Source: Sphingomonas faeni
Lineage (GTDB): Bacteria > Pseudomonadota > Alphaproteobacteria > Sphingomonadales > Sphingomonadaceae
DNA length: 64,000 nt
Direction: 5' to 3'
Assembly: GCF_024273235.1 (NCBI RefSeq)
Contig: NZ_JANBVH010000003.1
Span: 1-64,000, forward strand
How positions within the stretch are numbered: the first letter of the stretch is position 1; the number at the start of each line of letters is the position of its first letter. Made by a program: the position numbers and the translations under genes. Shown one piece after another: positions 1 to 8,899 of this stretch. The notes beneath the pieces are model-generated. The model did not search any database. It saw only the letters and a program-made list of their open reading frames with translations, and was not told where the DNA came from.

Positions 1-46
1 CGACAATGCGAGGCGAGCCTGAAAACGTCGTGCGAACGGATGCCAT
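1..46 (-). CDS. Possible 5' end of a leftward gene (partial)
   Basis: An ATG on the minus strand at 46 follows an AGGATAGC sequence that could serve as ribosome binding site, and the frame stays open for 15 codons (MASVRTTFSGSPRIV) to the window edge. That is too short to name a product. A LacI-type operator lies about 77 bases upstream at 123-136, so a gene of the same sugar regulon reading leftwards would make sense. This is inference; the reading could be chance. Confidence 0.25.
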   Translation of the reverse strand, partial: MASVRTTFSGSPRIV

Positions 47-122
47 GCTATCCTACCCCTGTGTTGTGCACCTTATGGCTGGTGCGATCGCTTCCGTTAC
101 CGCGCGCCTGTTCGACGCAGCC

Positions 123-136
123 TGATAACGTTACCA
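123..136. promoter_or_regulatory. LacI-family operator (copy 1)
   Basis: TGATAACGTTACCA is a near-perfect palindrome centred on CG, the usual form of LacI/GalR operators. It matches the site at 1411-1424 in 12 of 14 positions. The LacI regulator at 232-1284 lies between the two sites. It probably governs a gene read leftwards out of the window. Confidence 0.6.
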
Positions 137-231
137 CGGACGTAATGCGACGGACTTAAGCGGGAGTCAATACTCCTACTAACGATGTAATAATGCGACG
201 AGGTCGTATTGATCGGACACGACTACGTCGA

Positions 232-1284
232 TCAGGGCAGGGCGGCGTCCATATCGTGCGGCGCAGACGTCGATTGGCGGGTAACGATATCGTGACCGAG
301 GACTCGATCGCCGCGATCCCCCGAACTACGCGATGGCATACCGATTTCCGCGACCAGCAGGCCGAGCGCTTCCGCGGCCAGCCGTCGCACGGGCTGGTGC
401 ACGGTCGTCAGCGGAGGCCACAGCATCACGGCCGCGGTGGTGTCGTCGAAGCCGACCACCGTCAGTTCGCCCGGGACGTCGAGCTGACGCCTGTGCGCCA
501 CGGAGACCACGGCGGCCGCCATGTCGTCGTTGCTCGCGAAGATCGCGGTCGGCGGAGGACTGGCCTGGAGCAACTGGTCGCCTGCCGCCAGGCCCGACGC
601 GAAGCTGAAATCGCCCTGCGCGATCGTCGCCTTCACGCCTTCCGTCTCGCGCACGGCCGCGTAGAAGCCGTCCAGGCGTTTCAGGCTGGCGACCTGATCG
701 GGATTGCCGACGATGAAGCCAAGCCGGCGATGCCCGAGGTCGATCAGCCGTCGCGTCATCTCGTACGCCGCCAGTCGATCGTCGATGCGGACGCAGATCG
801 CGTCCTCGACACCGTGTGCGCCCACCGCGGCGACGGGCACGCGTGCCTTGCGGACCACATCCATGACCGCCGGCGACTCGCACAGCGGGGGAGCGCAGAT
901 CAGCCCCGAGATCCCCGAAGCGACGAGGTCCTCGATCGCGGCCTGATCCGGTGGACGACCGTTTTCGCCCTTTAGCAGGATCAGACGGGCACCCCGGATC
1001 GATGCCTCCTCGAATACGCCCGTGAGGAAATCGCTCATGAACGCCGCACTGGGATTGGAGTAGATGACCCCGATCCTCAATTCGGCAGACGTCACGAGGC
1101 TGCGGGCCGCCAGATTGGGTATGTACCCCAGCGCCTGGATCGCCTCCTGCACGCTGGCGCGCGTCTGCGGATCGACCCCGACCCGGCCGTTGATCACGCG
1201 CGACACGGTCATGGGCGATACGCCGGCCTGTGCCGCGACGTCGATGATGGTCGGGCTACGCGATCGCCCAGCGCGCTTCTTCAC
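232..1284 (-). CDS. LacI-family transcriptional regulator
   Basis: A 350-residue LacI/GalR repressor. The N-terminal helix-turn-helix contains TIIDVAAQAGVSPMTVSRVI, followed by the hinge (NLAARSLV) and a periplasmic-binding-protein-like effector domain ending in the typical VVGFDDTTAA and PLTTVHQP segments. I place the start at the GTG at 1284 because GGGAGG stands six bases upstream. A longer reading from an ATG at 1365 would add 27 residues with no LacI similarity. It is divergent from an MFS transporter and a GH43 glycosidase, so a pentose-containing sugar from xylan or arabinan is the likely effector. Candidate operators lie on both sides of the gene (123-136 and 1411-1424). Confidence 0.9.
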   Translation of the reverse strand: MKKRAGRSRSPTIIDVAAQAGVSPMTVSRVINGRVGVDPQTRASVQEAIQALGYIPNLAARSLVTSAELRIGVIYSNPSAAFMSDFLTGVFEEASIRGARLILLKGENGRPPDQAAIEDLVASGISGLICAPPLCESPAVMDVVRKARVPVAAVGAHGVEDAICVRIDDRLAAYEMTRRLIDLGHRRLGFIVGNPDQVASLKRLDGFYAAVRETEGVKATIAQGDFSFASGLAAGDQLLQASPPPTAIFASNDDMAAAVVSVAHRRQLDVPGELTVVGFDDTTAAVMLWPPLTTVHQPVRRLAAEALGLLVAEIGMPSRSSGDRGDRVLGHDIVTRQSTSAPHDMDAALP

Positions 1285-1410
1285 ACAGATCCTCCCGACC
1301 CTCGCGCCGCAACGCATGCCCCAGCTTTGTCGGTGCCCTATACCTTCGTCGATGCGATGCAACATTGCATCGTTGTCACGAGCATTTGGCAGCCGTTACG
1401 ACCATAACGA

Positions 1411-1424
1411 TGTTGACGTTACCA
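1411..1424. promoter_or_regulatory. LacI-family operator (copy 2)
   Basis: TGTTGACGTTACCA lies in the gap between the divergent LacI gene and the MFS-GH43 pair and shares the ACGTTACCA half with 123-136. A second inverted repeat, CGTTA-N6-TAACG, sits just beside it at 1394-1409. Position and form fit repression of the MFS-GH43 operon, and perhaps autoregulation. Confidence 0.55.
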
Positions 1425-1575
1425 TTGGTCAGCGTATTGATCGCGTGACCAGACCAGTGAAAACGGCTGGTTATCGAGATGAATGCGCGGCGCAGACCGT
1501 TAGAGGGAGAGGGTCGCTGATACCGGTCGCACGATCATCGAAATCGAAATCATCGTCACGGAACGGGAGCAGCAG

Positions 1576-2817
1576 GTGCGGCGCTTTTCGAATATTCGCT
1601 GGACCATCATCGGCCTGTTCGTCGTCGCGATGGTCATCAACTATCTGGCCCGCAGCGTCCTGGGCGTCGCGGCGCCGGCGATCATGGCGGAACAGCATAT
1701 ATCGGCGGTCCAATATTCCTGGATCACCGGTGCGTTTCAGGTCGGGATCATGTTCCAGCCGGTCGCCGGCTATCTGCTCGACGTCATCGGCCTGAAAGTC
1801 GGGTTCACGCTGTTCGTCGCGGTCTGGTCGCTGATCACGATGGGCCATGGCCTCGCGACCGGGTGGCTGGGGTTCGCAGGATTGCGCGGTGCACTCGGGC
1901 TGGTCGAGGGATCGGCGCAGCCGGCGGGCATGAAGCTGGTCGCCGAATGGTTTCCCGCGCGCGAACGCGGCGTGGCAGGCGGCATTTATCAGATCGGCGC
2001 GTCGTTTGGCGCGGTGTTCGCACCGCCGCTGGTGGCCTGGGCGATCCTGAACCACAGTTGGCGCGCGGCGTTCTTCGTCGCCGGGGGACTAGGCCTTGTC
2101 TGGGTGATCGCCTGGCTCGCCTGGTACGCGCCTCCGGCCCGTCATCGGCGACTGTCGCCGGGCGAGCGTGCGTACATCATCGAAGGGCAGGAGGCCGCAC
2201 TGGCCACTACCCGGCGTCGCCCGCCGCTCCGCGACCTGCTGCGTCGCCGCAACCTGTGGGCGATCGCCGCCGCCCGGTTTCTCGCCGATCCGGTCTGGGG
2301 TATGCTGTCGCTCTGGATGCCGCTCTACCTCGTACAGGTGCGCCATTTCGACCTCGGCCAAATCGCGCTGTTCGCATGGCTGCCGTTCCTCGCGGCGGAT
2401 CTGGGATGCCTTTTCGGCCCGGCGGTAGTGGCGTGGCTGCAACGCCGGGGCATGGGGCTGATCGATGCGCGGCGCAGCGCCTTCACGCTCGGCGCGGTGA
2501 TGATGACCGGCATGATGTTCGTCGGCACCGTCACCAGCCCGGTCGCCGCGATCGCGCTGCTGTGCCTCGGCGGGTTCGCGCACCAGACCCTCTCGGTGAC
2601 GGTCATCACCATGGCATCCGACCTGTTCCCCCAGGATCAGGTCGCGACCGCCACTGGCGTATCGGGCACCGCAGCCAATCTCGGCGTCCTGATCTTCACG
2701 CTCGTGCTCGGGTCGCTCGTCGCGGACGTCGGCTATCAACCCTTCTTCATCCTGCTCGGCCTGCTCGATCTGGCCGGCGCGGCACTCCTCTGGACTCTCA
2801 TCCGAAAGCCGGCATGA
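1576..2817 (+). CDS. MFS transporter, ACS/hexuronate-like
   Basis: A 413-residue inner-membrane major facilitator protein with about 12 hydrophobic segments. The start (NIRWTIIGLFVVAMVINYLAR) and the VEGSAQPAGMKLVAEWFPARERG stretch resemble the anion:cation symporter family that includes ExuT. The start is a GTG with a purine-rich upstream stretch (GGGAGCAGCAG). The stop overlaps the ATG of the GH43 gene (ATGA), so the two are translationally coupled. It probably imports the sugar or oligosaccharide cleaved by the GH43 enzyme. The exact substrate cannot be read from sequence. Confidence 0.85.
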   Translation: MRRFSNIRWTIIGLFVVAMVINYLARSVLGVAAPAIMAEQHISAVQYSWITGAFQVGIMFQPVAGYLLDVIGLKVGFTLFVAVWSLITMGHGLATGWLGFAGLRGALGLVEGSAQPAGMKLVAEWFPARERGVAGGIYQIGASFGAVFAPPLVAWAILNHSWRAAFFVAGGLGLVWVIAWLAWYAPPARHRRLSPGERAYIIEGQEAALATTRRRPPLRDLLRRRNLWAIAAARFLADPVWGMLSLWMPLYLVQVRHFDLGQIALFAWLPFLAADLGCLFGPAVVAWLQRRGMGLIDARRSAFTLGAVMMTGMMFVGTVTSPVAAIALLCLGGFAHQTLSVTVITMASDLFPQDQVATATGVSGTAANLGVLIFTLVLGSLVADVGYQPFFILLGLLDLAGAALLWTLIRKPA

Positions 2818-4451
2818 CCATTCGAAATCCGATCCTACGCGGGTTCAATCCCGATCCCTCGATCGTGCGGGTCGATGACGATTACTACGTCGCGACCTCC
2901 ACCTTCGAATGGTATCCCGGCGTGCAGATCCACCATTCCCGCGATCTTGCGAACTGGCGGCTGGCCGCTCGCCCGCTGAACCGCGCCAGCCAGCTGGACA
3001 TGCGCGGCAACCCCGATTCCTGCGGCGTCTGGGCGCCCGATCTGAGCTATGCCGACGGACGTTTCCACCTCGTCTTCACCGACGTGAAACGCTACGGCCA
3101 GACCACCGTCGACGGTGCGAGCGGCGCATCGATGCGCGATTTCCACAACTACTGGGTGACCGCGGACCGCATCGACGGGCCGTGGTCCGACCCCGTCCAC
3201 CTCAACAGCAGCGGGTTCGATCCCGCCCTGTTCCATGACGACGACGGCACGAGCTGGCTGGTCAACATGCTGTGGGATCACCGGCCCGGTCAACGACGGT
3301 TCGCCGGCATCCTCGTCCAGGAGATCGACCTCGCCACCGGCACGCTGTCGGGCGAGCGCCGCCTGATATTCGAGGGCACCGCGCTGGGCTTCACCGAGGG
3401 GCCGCACATCTACAAGCGCGACGGCTGGTATCACCTTCTGGTCGCGGAAGGCGGAACCGAGCGCAGCCATGCCGTGGTGATGGCACGGTCCCGCTCGTTG
3501 TTCGGGCCGTACGAGATCCATCCGGACGGACCGGTGCTGACCGCGCGGGGGACGGACCGCACGACTGCAAACGGCGTGCCGACGTTGCAGCGCACGGGGC
3601 ATGGCGATCTGGTCGAAACGCCGGGCGGGGATACCTGGATGGTCTATCTGTGCGGCCGCCCGCTGCCGCTCGGCGATCGGTGCGTGATGGGACGGGAAAC
3701 CGCGATCCAGCGCATGGTCTGGGGCGATGATGGCTGGTTGAGGACAGCCGACGGCCGCGGGACACCGGCATCCGAGATAGAACTCGGCGGTCCGGCGAAC
3801 GAGGGCGTCGGGTGCGTCAGTGAGTATAGCGACTTCGCCGACGGCACGCTTCCCCCGGCATTCCAGTGGCTCCGCACGCCGCATCCGGATCGGATATTCA
3901 GTCTGGATGCGCGTCCCGCCCATTTGCGCCTGTACGGTCGCGAGACGATCGGCAGCCACTTCACGCAAGCCCTGGTCGCGCGTCGCCAACAGGCGTTCCG
4001 CTATGAGGCGGAAACGCTCGTCGACTTCACCCCGCGCCATTTCCAGCAGGCTGCGGGGCTGGTCTGCTACTATAACTCGACCAAGTTCCACTATCTGCAC
4101 ATCACGGCGGGTGACGATGGCAGCCGCCAGATCCAGATACTGTCCGCTATTCCACGGGAGACGGGCAGCAGCCTGCTGTCGCAGCGGGTGCGGATCGAGC
4201 CAGGGCAGATCGCGATGAAGGTGGAGGTCGACTACGACACGCTGCGCTTCGCCTATCGGGCCGCGGAGGCGACGGAGTGGATCTGGCTGCCCGACATTTT
4301 GGACGCCAGTATCCTGTCGGACGAGGCGACCCTGCCCGGGATGCCGAACTTCACCGGCACCTTCGTCGGCATGGCCTGCCAGGACCTCTCGGGCGCGGGG
4401 CGCCCTGCGGACTTCGGCTATTTTCGCTACACCGAGCACGACGAAGCCTGA
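2814..4451 (+). CDS. Glycoside hydrolase family 43 (beta-xylosidase / alpha-L-arabinofuranosidase)
   Basis: A 545-residue enzyme with no signal peptide, so it should act in the cytoplasm on imported oligosaccharides. The N-terminal five-bladed propeller opens with NPILRGFNPDPSI. The expected GH43 residues are present: Asp14 (general base), Asp136 in SGFDPALF (pKa modulator) and Glu195 in FTEGPHIY (general acid). The C-terminal 200 residues form the beta-sandwich domain of the XynB-like subgroup. The start is the ATG overlapping the transporter stop; the frame is open far upstream, but that stretch is only a shadow of the transporter gene. Xylosidase versus arabinofuranosidase cannot be decided here. 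Confidence 0.9.
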   Translation: MTIRNPILRGFNPDPSIVRVDDDYYVATSTFEWYPGVQIHHSRDLANWRLAARPLNRASQLDMRGNPDSCGVWAPDLSYADGRFHLVFTDVKRYGQTTVDGASGASMRDFHNYWVTADRIDGPWSDPVHLNSSGFDPALFHDDDGTSWLVNMLWDHRPGQRRFAGILVQEIDLATGTLSGERRLIFEGTALGFTEGPHIYKRDGWYHLLVAEGGTERSHAVVMARSRSLFGPYEIHPDGPVLTARGTDRTTANGVPTLQRTGHGDLVETPGGDTWMVYLCGRPLPLGDRCVMGRETAIQRMVWGDDGWLRTADGRGTPASEIELGGPANEGVGCVSEYSDFADGTLPPAFQWLRTPHPDRIFSLDARPAHLRLYGRETIGSHFTQALVARRQQAFRYEAETLVDFTPRHFQQAAGLVCYYNSTKFHYLHITAGDDGSRQIQILSAIPRETGSSLLSQRVRIEPGQIAMKVEVDYDTLRFAYRAAEATEWIWLPDILDASILSDEATLPGMPNFTGTFVGMACQDLSGAGRPADFGYFRYTEHDEA

Positions 4452-4527
4452 TGTGGCGCGGTGGGTCGAGTTGACACGCGCGACCCCCGCCACGAACTGG
4501 CGGCGATACCCATTGCAGGATGACACC

Positions 4528-5304
4528 GTGGCCAGCACCCAAAGCACGACCCAACCCGCCGAGATCCAGTATTTCGAGAGCTTCGATGGTACGCGGCTGG
4601 CGTGGCGTGAAGTGGGAGAGGGGCGGCCGGTCGTCCTGATCCACGGGTATTTCTCCGACGCCAAGACCAACTGGATCCGCTATGGCCATGCCGCGAAGAT
4701 CGCCGCGAAGGGGTTCCGCGTGATCATGCCGGACCTGCGCGCCCACGGCGACAGCGACAAGCCGCACGGGCTCGAGGCGTATCCCGCCGACGCGCTGACG
4801 CAGGACGGTCATGCGCTGATCGCGCATCTCGGGCTGACCGAGTACGACCTCGGCGGCTATTCGCTCGGCGCGCGGACGACGTCGCGGATGCTCGCGACCG
4901 GCGCGACGCCGCGGCGCGTGATCTTCTCCGGCATGGGCCTCGAAGGACTGACCCAGACGTCGCGGCGCGCCGGGCATTTCCGGAACATCCTGACTAGGCT
5001 CGGGGAGCATGTGCAGGGGACGCCGGAGTGGCTGGCCGAGGCGTTCCTGAAGACGACCGGCGGCGATCCGGTGGCGCTGCTCGGCATCCTCGAGACGTTC
5101 GTCGATACGCCGCTGGAGTCCGTGAAGGCGATCCAGCAGCCGACACTGGTCGTGTGCGGCGGCGAGGACCAGGACAATGGCTCGGCCCCCGACCTCGCGG
5201 CGATCCTGCCACACGGGACCTATGTGGAGACCCCCGGCGGCCATATGAGCGCGGTGGTGAAGCCCGAACTCGGCCAGGCGATAGCGGACTTTCTGGCGGG
5301 CTGA
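4528..5304 (+). CDS. Alpha/beta-fold hydrolase
   Basis: About 258 residues. The oxyanion-hole motif is VVLIHGYF, the nucleophile elbow GYSLGAR, an acid residue is likely in CGGEDQD, and the histidine lies in TPGGHMS, so the catalytic triad is complete. There is no signal peptide. I prefer the GTG at 4528 (GCAGGA eight bases upstream) over an ATG at 4453, whose extra 25 residues look like leader DNA. It follows the GH43 gene by 76 bases, but nothing ties its function to sugar use. Esterase or lactonase is possible and the substrate is unknown. Confidence 0.8.
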   Translation: MASTQSTTQPAEIQYFESFDGTRLAWREVGEGRPVVLIHGYFSDAKTNWIRYGHAAKIAAKGFRVIMPDLRAHGDSDKPHGLEAYPADALTQDGHALIAHLGLTEYDLGGYSLGARTTSRMLATGATPRRVIFSGMGLEGLTQTSRRAGHFRNILTRLGEHVQGTPEWLAEAFLKTTGGDPVALLGILETFVDTPLESVKAIQQPTLVVCGGEDQDNGSAPDLAAILPHGTYVETPGGHMSAVVKPELGQAIADFLAG

Positions 5305-5319
5305 CTCGGCTCTCTCTTC

Positions 5320-5446
5320 AATCCTCCCCCGCCAGGGGGAGGTGGCTGGCACTTGCCAGACGGAGGGGGAGGTAAGGTGTAACCGCTGTTCCGTATCCTC
5401 CCCCTCCGTCGCCTTCGGCGCCACCTCCCCCTGGCGGGGGAGGATT
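5320..5446. repeat. Intergenic palindromic repeat, family A (copy 1)
   Basis: Outer arms AATCCTCCCCCGCCAGGGGG and its complement enclose an inner pair built on GACGGAGGGGGAGG / CCTCCCCCTCCGTC, giving a long double hairpin of about 127 bases. Very similar copies lie at 8761-8885, 45714-45838 and 61594-61721, always between genes. It behaves like a REP/BIME element. A role as terminator or mRNA stabiliser is possible. Confidence 0.9.
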
Positions 5447-5520
5447 GGAAAGATCGGCTGGGGAAGGTTGACCATACAGCAACGGATCATCACTCTGGCC
5501 GCATAATCCAGGGGAAATCC

Positions 5521-7353
5521 ATGATCCGTACCGTCTCTCTGATCGCGCTAGCGTGCGCGATCGCCGTACCCGCCGCGGCGCAGGCTCAGACCGCACTACC
5601 CGCTGCGACCGGCAAGCCGACCGTCGCGCAGGCGGATGCCTTCGTCGCAGAGGCCGAAAAGACATTGGCCGCCGCCTCGCTCGACGCGAGCCGCGTCGCG
5701 TGGGTCAACGCGACCTACATCACCGACGACACCGATGCGCTGGCCGCGAAGTCGGGCGCGGAGATGACCGATCTCGGCGTGAAGTACGCGCTCGGCGCAG
5801 CCCGCTATGCGTCGCTGCCGGGTCTGTCGTTCGACACCAGGCGCAAGCTCGACCTGCTGCGCGGCGGCCTCACCCTCCCGGCGCCGACGCGCGCGGGCGC
5901 GTCCGACGAACTGTCGACGCTCACCACCAAGATGTCCTCATCCTACGGCAAGGGCATGGGGACCCTCGACGGCAAGCCGATCAACGGCTCGGATATCGAG
6001 GCGGCGATGGGCTCGGTGCGCGATCCAGCCAAGCTGACCGAGATGTGGACGAGCTGGAACGACAAGGTCGGCGCGCCGATGCGCGGCGACTATGCCAAGA
6101 TGACCGCGATCTCCAACGAAGGCGCGCGAGAACTCGGCTACAAGGACGTCGGCGCGCTGTGGCGTTCGGGCTATGACATGACGCCGGACCAGTTCGCGTC
6201 GCTGACCGACAAGATCTGGAAAGAGGTCGAGCCGCTCTACATGGCGCTCCACACCTACACCCGGTGGAAGCTGAACGAGAAATATGGCGACGCGGTGCAG
6301 GCCAAGACCGGGCCGATCCGCAGCGACCTGCTCGGCAACATGTGGGCGCAGGAATGGGGCAATATCTACGACATCGTCGCGCCGAAGGGGGCAGGCGACG
6401 TCGGTTACGACACCGGCGATCTGCTAAAGGCCAAGGGCTATGACCCGCTGAAAATGGTGAAGCAGGGCGAGGGGTTCTATTCGTCGCTCGGCTTCGCACC
6501 GCTCCCCGACACGTTCTGGAAGCGGTCGCAGATCACCAAGCCCGCCGACCGCGACGTGATCTGTCATGCCTCGGCATGGGATCTCGACAATCAGGACGAT
6601 ATCCGGATCAAGATGTGCACCAAGGTGAATGCGGACGACTTCGTCACGATCCACCACGAACTCGGCCACAATTACTATCAGCGCGCGTACAAGGCGCAGC
6701 CGTTTCTCTACAAGAACGGCGCGAACGACGGCTTCCATGAGGCGATCGGCGATACCGTCGCGCTGTCGATCACGCCCGATTATCTGGTGAAGATCGGCCT
6801 GCTCGACCAGGCGAAGGTGCCGAGCGCGGACAAGGACATCGGGCTGCTGCTGCGGCAGGCGATGGACAAGGTCGCGTTCCTGCCGTTCGGGCTGCTGATC
6901 GACAAATGGCGCTGGGGTGTGTTCTCGGGTCAGATCCCGGCGACCGGCTATCAGGCGGCATGGGACCAGCTGCGGCTCCAGTATCAGGGCATCAAGCCGC
7001 CGGTCGCGCGTGACGAGACCAAGTTCGATGCCGGCGCGAAATACCACATTCCGGCGGCGGTGCCGTACACGCGCTATTTCCTCGCGCGGGTGCTCCAGTT
7101 CCAGTTCTACAAGGCGGCGTGCGACCAGTCGGGCTGGAAGGGGCTGCTGCACCGGTGTTCGTTCTACGACAACAAGGCGGTCGGCACGAAGCTCAACGCG
7201 ATGCTGAGCATGGGACAGTCGAAGCCGTGGCCTGATGCGTTGCAGGTGTTCACCGGCAGCCGCGAGATGTCGGGCGCCGCACTGGTCGAGTATTTCGCGC
7301 CGTTGAAGGCGTGGCTCGACGTCCAGAACAAGGGCAAGCCGACCGGCTGGTGA
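5521..7353 (+). CDS. M2-family peptidyl-dipeptidase (ACE-like metallopeptidase)
   Basis: A 610-residue zinc peptidase of the angiotensin-converting-enzyme family. A signal peptide (MIRTVSLIALACAIAVPAAAQA) sends it to the periplasm. The zinc site is HHELGH, with ligands His379 and His383, catalytic Glu380 and third ligand Glu407 in FHEAIGD, at the spacing usual for M2. The family removes dipeptides from peptide C-termini, so a role in periplasmic peptide scavenging is likely. It is transcribed alone after a family A repeat and ends at a strong bidirectional hairpin. M2 peptidases are best known from animals but are found in many xanthomonads and sphingomonads. Confidence 0.92.
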   Translation: MIRTVSLIALACAIAVPAAAQAQTALPAATGKPTVAQADAFVAEAEKTLAAASLDASRVAWVNATYITDDTDALAAKSGAEMTDLGVKYALGAARYASLPGLSFDTRRKLDLLRGGLTLPAPTRAGASDELSTLTTKMSSSYGKGMGTLDGKPINGSDIEAAMGSVRDPAKLTEMWTSWNDKVGAPMRGDYAKMTAISNEGARELGYKDVGALWRSGYDMTPDQFASLTDKIWKEVEPLYMALHTYTRWKLNEKYGDAVQAKTGPIRSDLLGNMWAQEWGNIYDIVAPKGAGDVGYDTGDLLKAKGYDPLKMVKQGEGFYSSLGFAPLPDTFWKRSQITKPADRDVICHASAWDLDNQDDIRIKMCTKVNADDFVTIHHELGHNYYQRAYKAQPFLYKNGANDGFHEAIGDTVALSITPDYLVKIGLLDQAKVPSADKDIGLLLRQAMDKVAFLPFGLLIDKWRWGVFSGQIPATGYQAAWDQLRLQYQGIKPPVARDETKFDAGAKYHIPAAVPYTRYFLARVLQFQFYKAACDQSGWKGLLHRCSFYDNKAVGTKLNAMLSMGQSKPWPDALQVFTGSREMSGAALVEYFAPLKAWLDVQNKGKPTGW

Positions 7354-7360
7354 GCGCGAC

Positions 7361-7392
7361 GCCCTCTGGCCGGTTTCGTCCGGCCAGAGGGC
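7361..7392. terminator. Bidirectional intrinsic terminator hairpin
   Basis: A perfect 13-base-pair GC-rich stem (GCCCTCTGGCCGG, six-base loop TTTCGT, then the complement) lies in the 48-base gap between two convergent genes, the M2 peptidase and the MFS transporter. There is no clear U-tract, so termination efficiency is uncertain. Confidence 0.75.
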
Positions 7393-7401
7393 ATTCGAAC
7401 G

Positions 7402-8718
7402 CTATCGACGATCGACCATCGTCACCTGGGTTGTCGCGATCGCGCCCAGTACCATCAATGCGCCGCCGAGGTACAGGATGTTGCGCGGTTCGCCGCCCAG
7501 CAGCGAATGGTAGAACAACGGCACGGTCAGGCTCTCGATGATCATCGGGATGACGATGAACATGTTGAAGATGCCCATGTAAACGCCGTTGCGCTCGGGC
7601 GGGATCATGTCGATCAGCATGATGTACGGATTGCCCATCATGCTCGCCCAGCCGATGCCGATGCCGAGCATCGCGACGAAAAATGCCGCCTCGGTGCGCA
7701 GGCCGGGGATCGCCAGCATCGCCACGCCCGATGCGAGCAGGCACGCGGCATGTGCGCTCTTCGCCCCCCAGCGTCGGGCGAGCGGGACCAGCGCGATCGC
7801 CGCGACGAACGCCACCGCATTGTAGAAGGCGCCGAGCTGGCCGACCGTCAGCACGGTATCGCGGAACGCCGCGCTTTTCGCATCCGACGTGCCGTGCAGC
7901 GACCGCGCGACGGCGAAGGTGATGAACTGCCAATAGGCGAACATCGCATACCATTGGCACAGCATCGCCAGCGCCAGCTGCCGCATCGGCTTAGGCATCT
8001 CGACGAGCGCAGTCCTAAGGTCGCGCAGCGTGCCGCCCAGCGTCAGCGGTTCCTTCGCCAGGCGCGCCTGCTCTTCGGCGGGCAGCGGCAGTTCGGGGAC
8101 GCGGACCACCGACCAGACGATCGTCGCCAGCGACAGCACCGCACCGATCAGGAACGCGATCCGCGTGATGTCTGGGATGCCGTTGCCATCCACGGCGTCC
8201 TTGTTGAAGCCGATCCACACCAGCAGCGACGGCGCCAGATACGACAGCGTCTGCGCTAGGCCGGTGAACGCGGATTGCGTCAGGAAGCCGGCGGCGCGCT
8301 GATCGTCGGGCAGGCGGTCGCCGACATAGGCGCGGTACGGCTCCATCGTCACGTTGTTGGCTGCGTCGAGCACCCACAACAGGCTGGCGGCCACCCACAA
8401 AGTCGGGCTGTACGGCATCGCCAGCAGGCACAGGCTGCACAGTATCGCGCCGATCAGGAAATAGGGGGTTCGGCGGCCGATCCGGGTCGAGGTCCGATCG
8501 CTCATCGCGCCGATCAGCGGCTGGATCAGCAGGCCGGTCATCGGCCCGGCGAGCCACAGCAGCGGCAGGCTCGCTTCGTCGGCGCCGAGATAGCCGTAGA
8601 TCGGCGCCATGTTGGCCTGTTGCAGCCCGAACGAGAATTGCAGCCCGAGGAAGCCGAGGTTCATCTCGATGAGGCGCATCAGCGAGAGGCGGGGCTTGGT
8701 CATGAGGCCGAGGTTCAT
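7402..8718 (-). CDS. MFS sugar transporter of the sux (sucrose) locus
   Basis: About 438 residues and 12 membrane segments. Features such as GAMSDRTSTRIGRRTPYFLIGA and DAANNVTMEPYRAYVGD are typical of the sucrose/SLC45-like MFS branch. Position supports sucrose import across the inner membrane: it is the third gene of a receptor, amylosucrase, transporter series, the order seen as suxA-suxB-suxC in Xanthomonas. I prefer the ATG at 8718 because AAGGGG stands eight bases upstream; another ATG lies at 8724. It is separated from the amylosucrase gene by a family A repeat. Confidence 0.87.
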   Translation of the reverse strand: MNLGLMTKPRLSLMRLIEMNLGFLGLQFSFGLQQANMAPIYGYLGADEASLPLLWLAGPMTGLLIQPLIGAMSDRTSTRIGRRTPYFLIGAILCSLCLLAMPYSPTLWVAASLLWVLDAANNVTMEPYRAYVGDRLPDDQRAAGFLTQSAFTGLAQTLSYLAPSLLVWIGFNKDAVDGNGIPDITRIAFLIGAVLSLATIVWSVVRVPELPLPAEEQARLAKEPLTLGGTLRDLRTALVEMPKPMRQLALAMLCQWYAMFAYWQFITFAVARSLHGTSDAKSAAFRDTVLTVGQLGAFYNAVAFVAAIALVPLARRWGAKSAHAACLLASGVAMLAIPGLRTEAAFFVAMLGIGIGWASMMGNPYIMLIDMIPPERNGVYMGIFNMFIVIPMIIESLTVPLFYHSLLGGEPRNILYLGGALMVLGAIATTQVTMVDRR

Positions 8719-8760
8719 TGTCATGCCCCTTGTACGCGATGGTCCGGCGCAAACAGATCG

Positions 8761-8885
8761 ATCCTCCCCCGCCAGGGGGAGGTGGCGCCGAAGGCGACGG
8801 AGGGGGAGGACACGAAACAGCGGTCATCGCTTACCGCCCCCTCCGTCAGGCTATGCCTGCCACCTCCCCCTTGCGGGGGAGGATT
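8761..8885. repeat. Intergenic palindromic repeat, family A (copy 2)
   Basis: The same double-hairpin design as 5320-5446, inserted between the amylosucrase stop and the transporter start. One outer arm has a small change (CCCCCTTGCGGGGGAGGATT). Inside an operon it could lower expression of the downstream transporter relative to the enzyme. Confidence 0.88.
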
Positions 8886-8899
8886 GCGAAAGTGCACGC

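Noticed and set aside
1863..2813. Upstream extension of the GH43 reading frame through the MFS gene
   Set aside because: It overlaps a clearly real transporter in another frame, is arginine-rich and has no GH43 similarity; the ATG at 2814 fits.
2835..4670. 611-codon minus-strand frame over the GH43 gene
   Set aside because: Antisense shadow caused by high GC; composition and content do not match any family.
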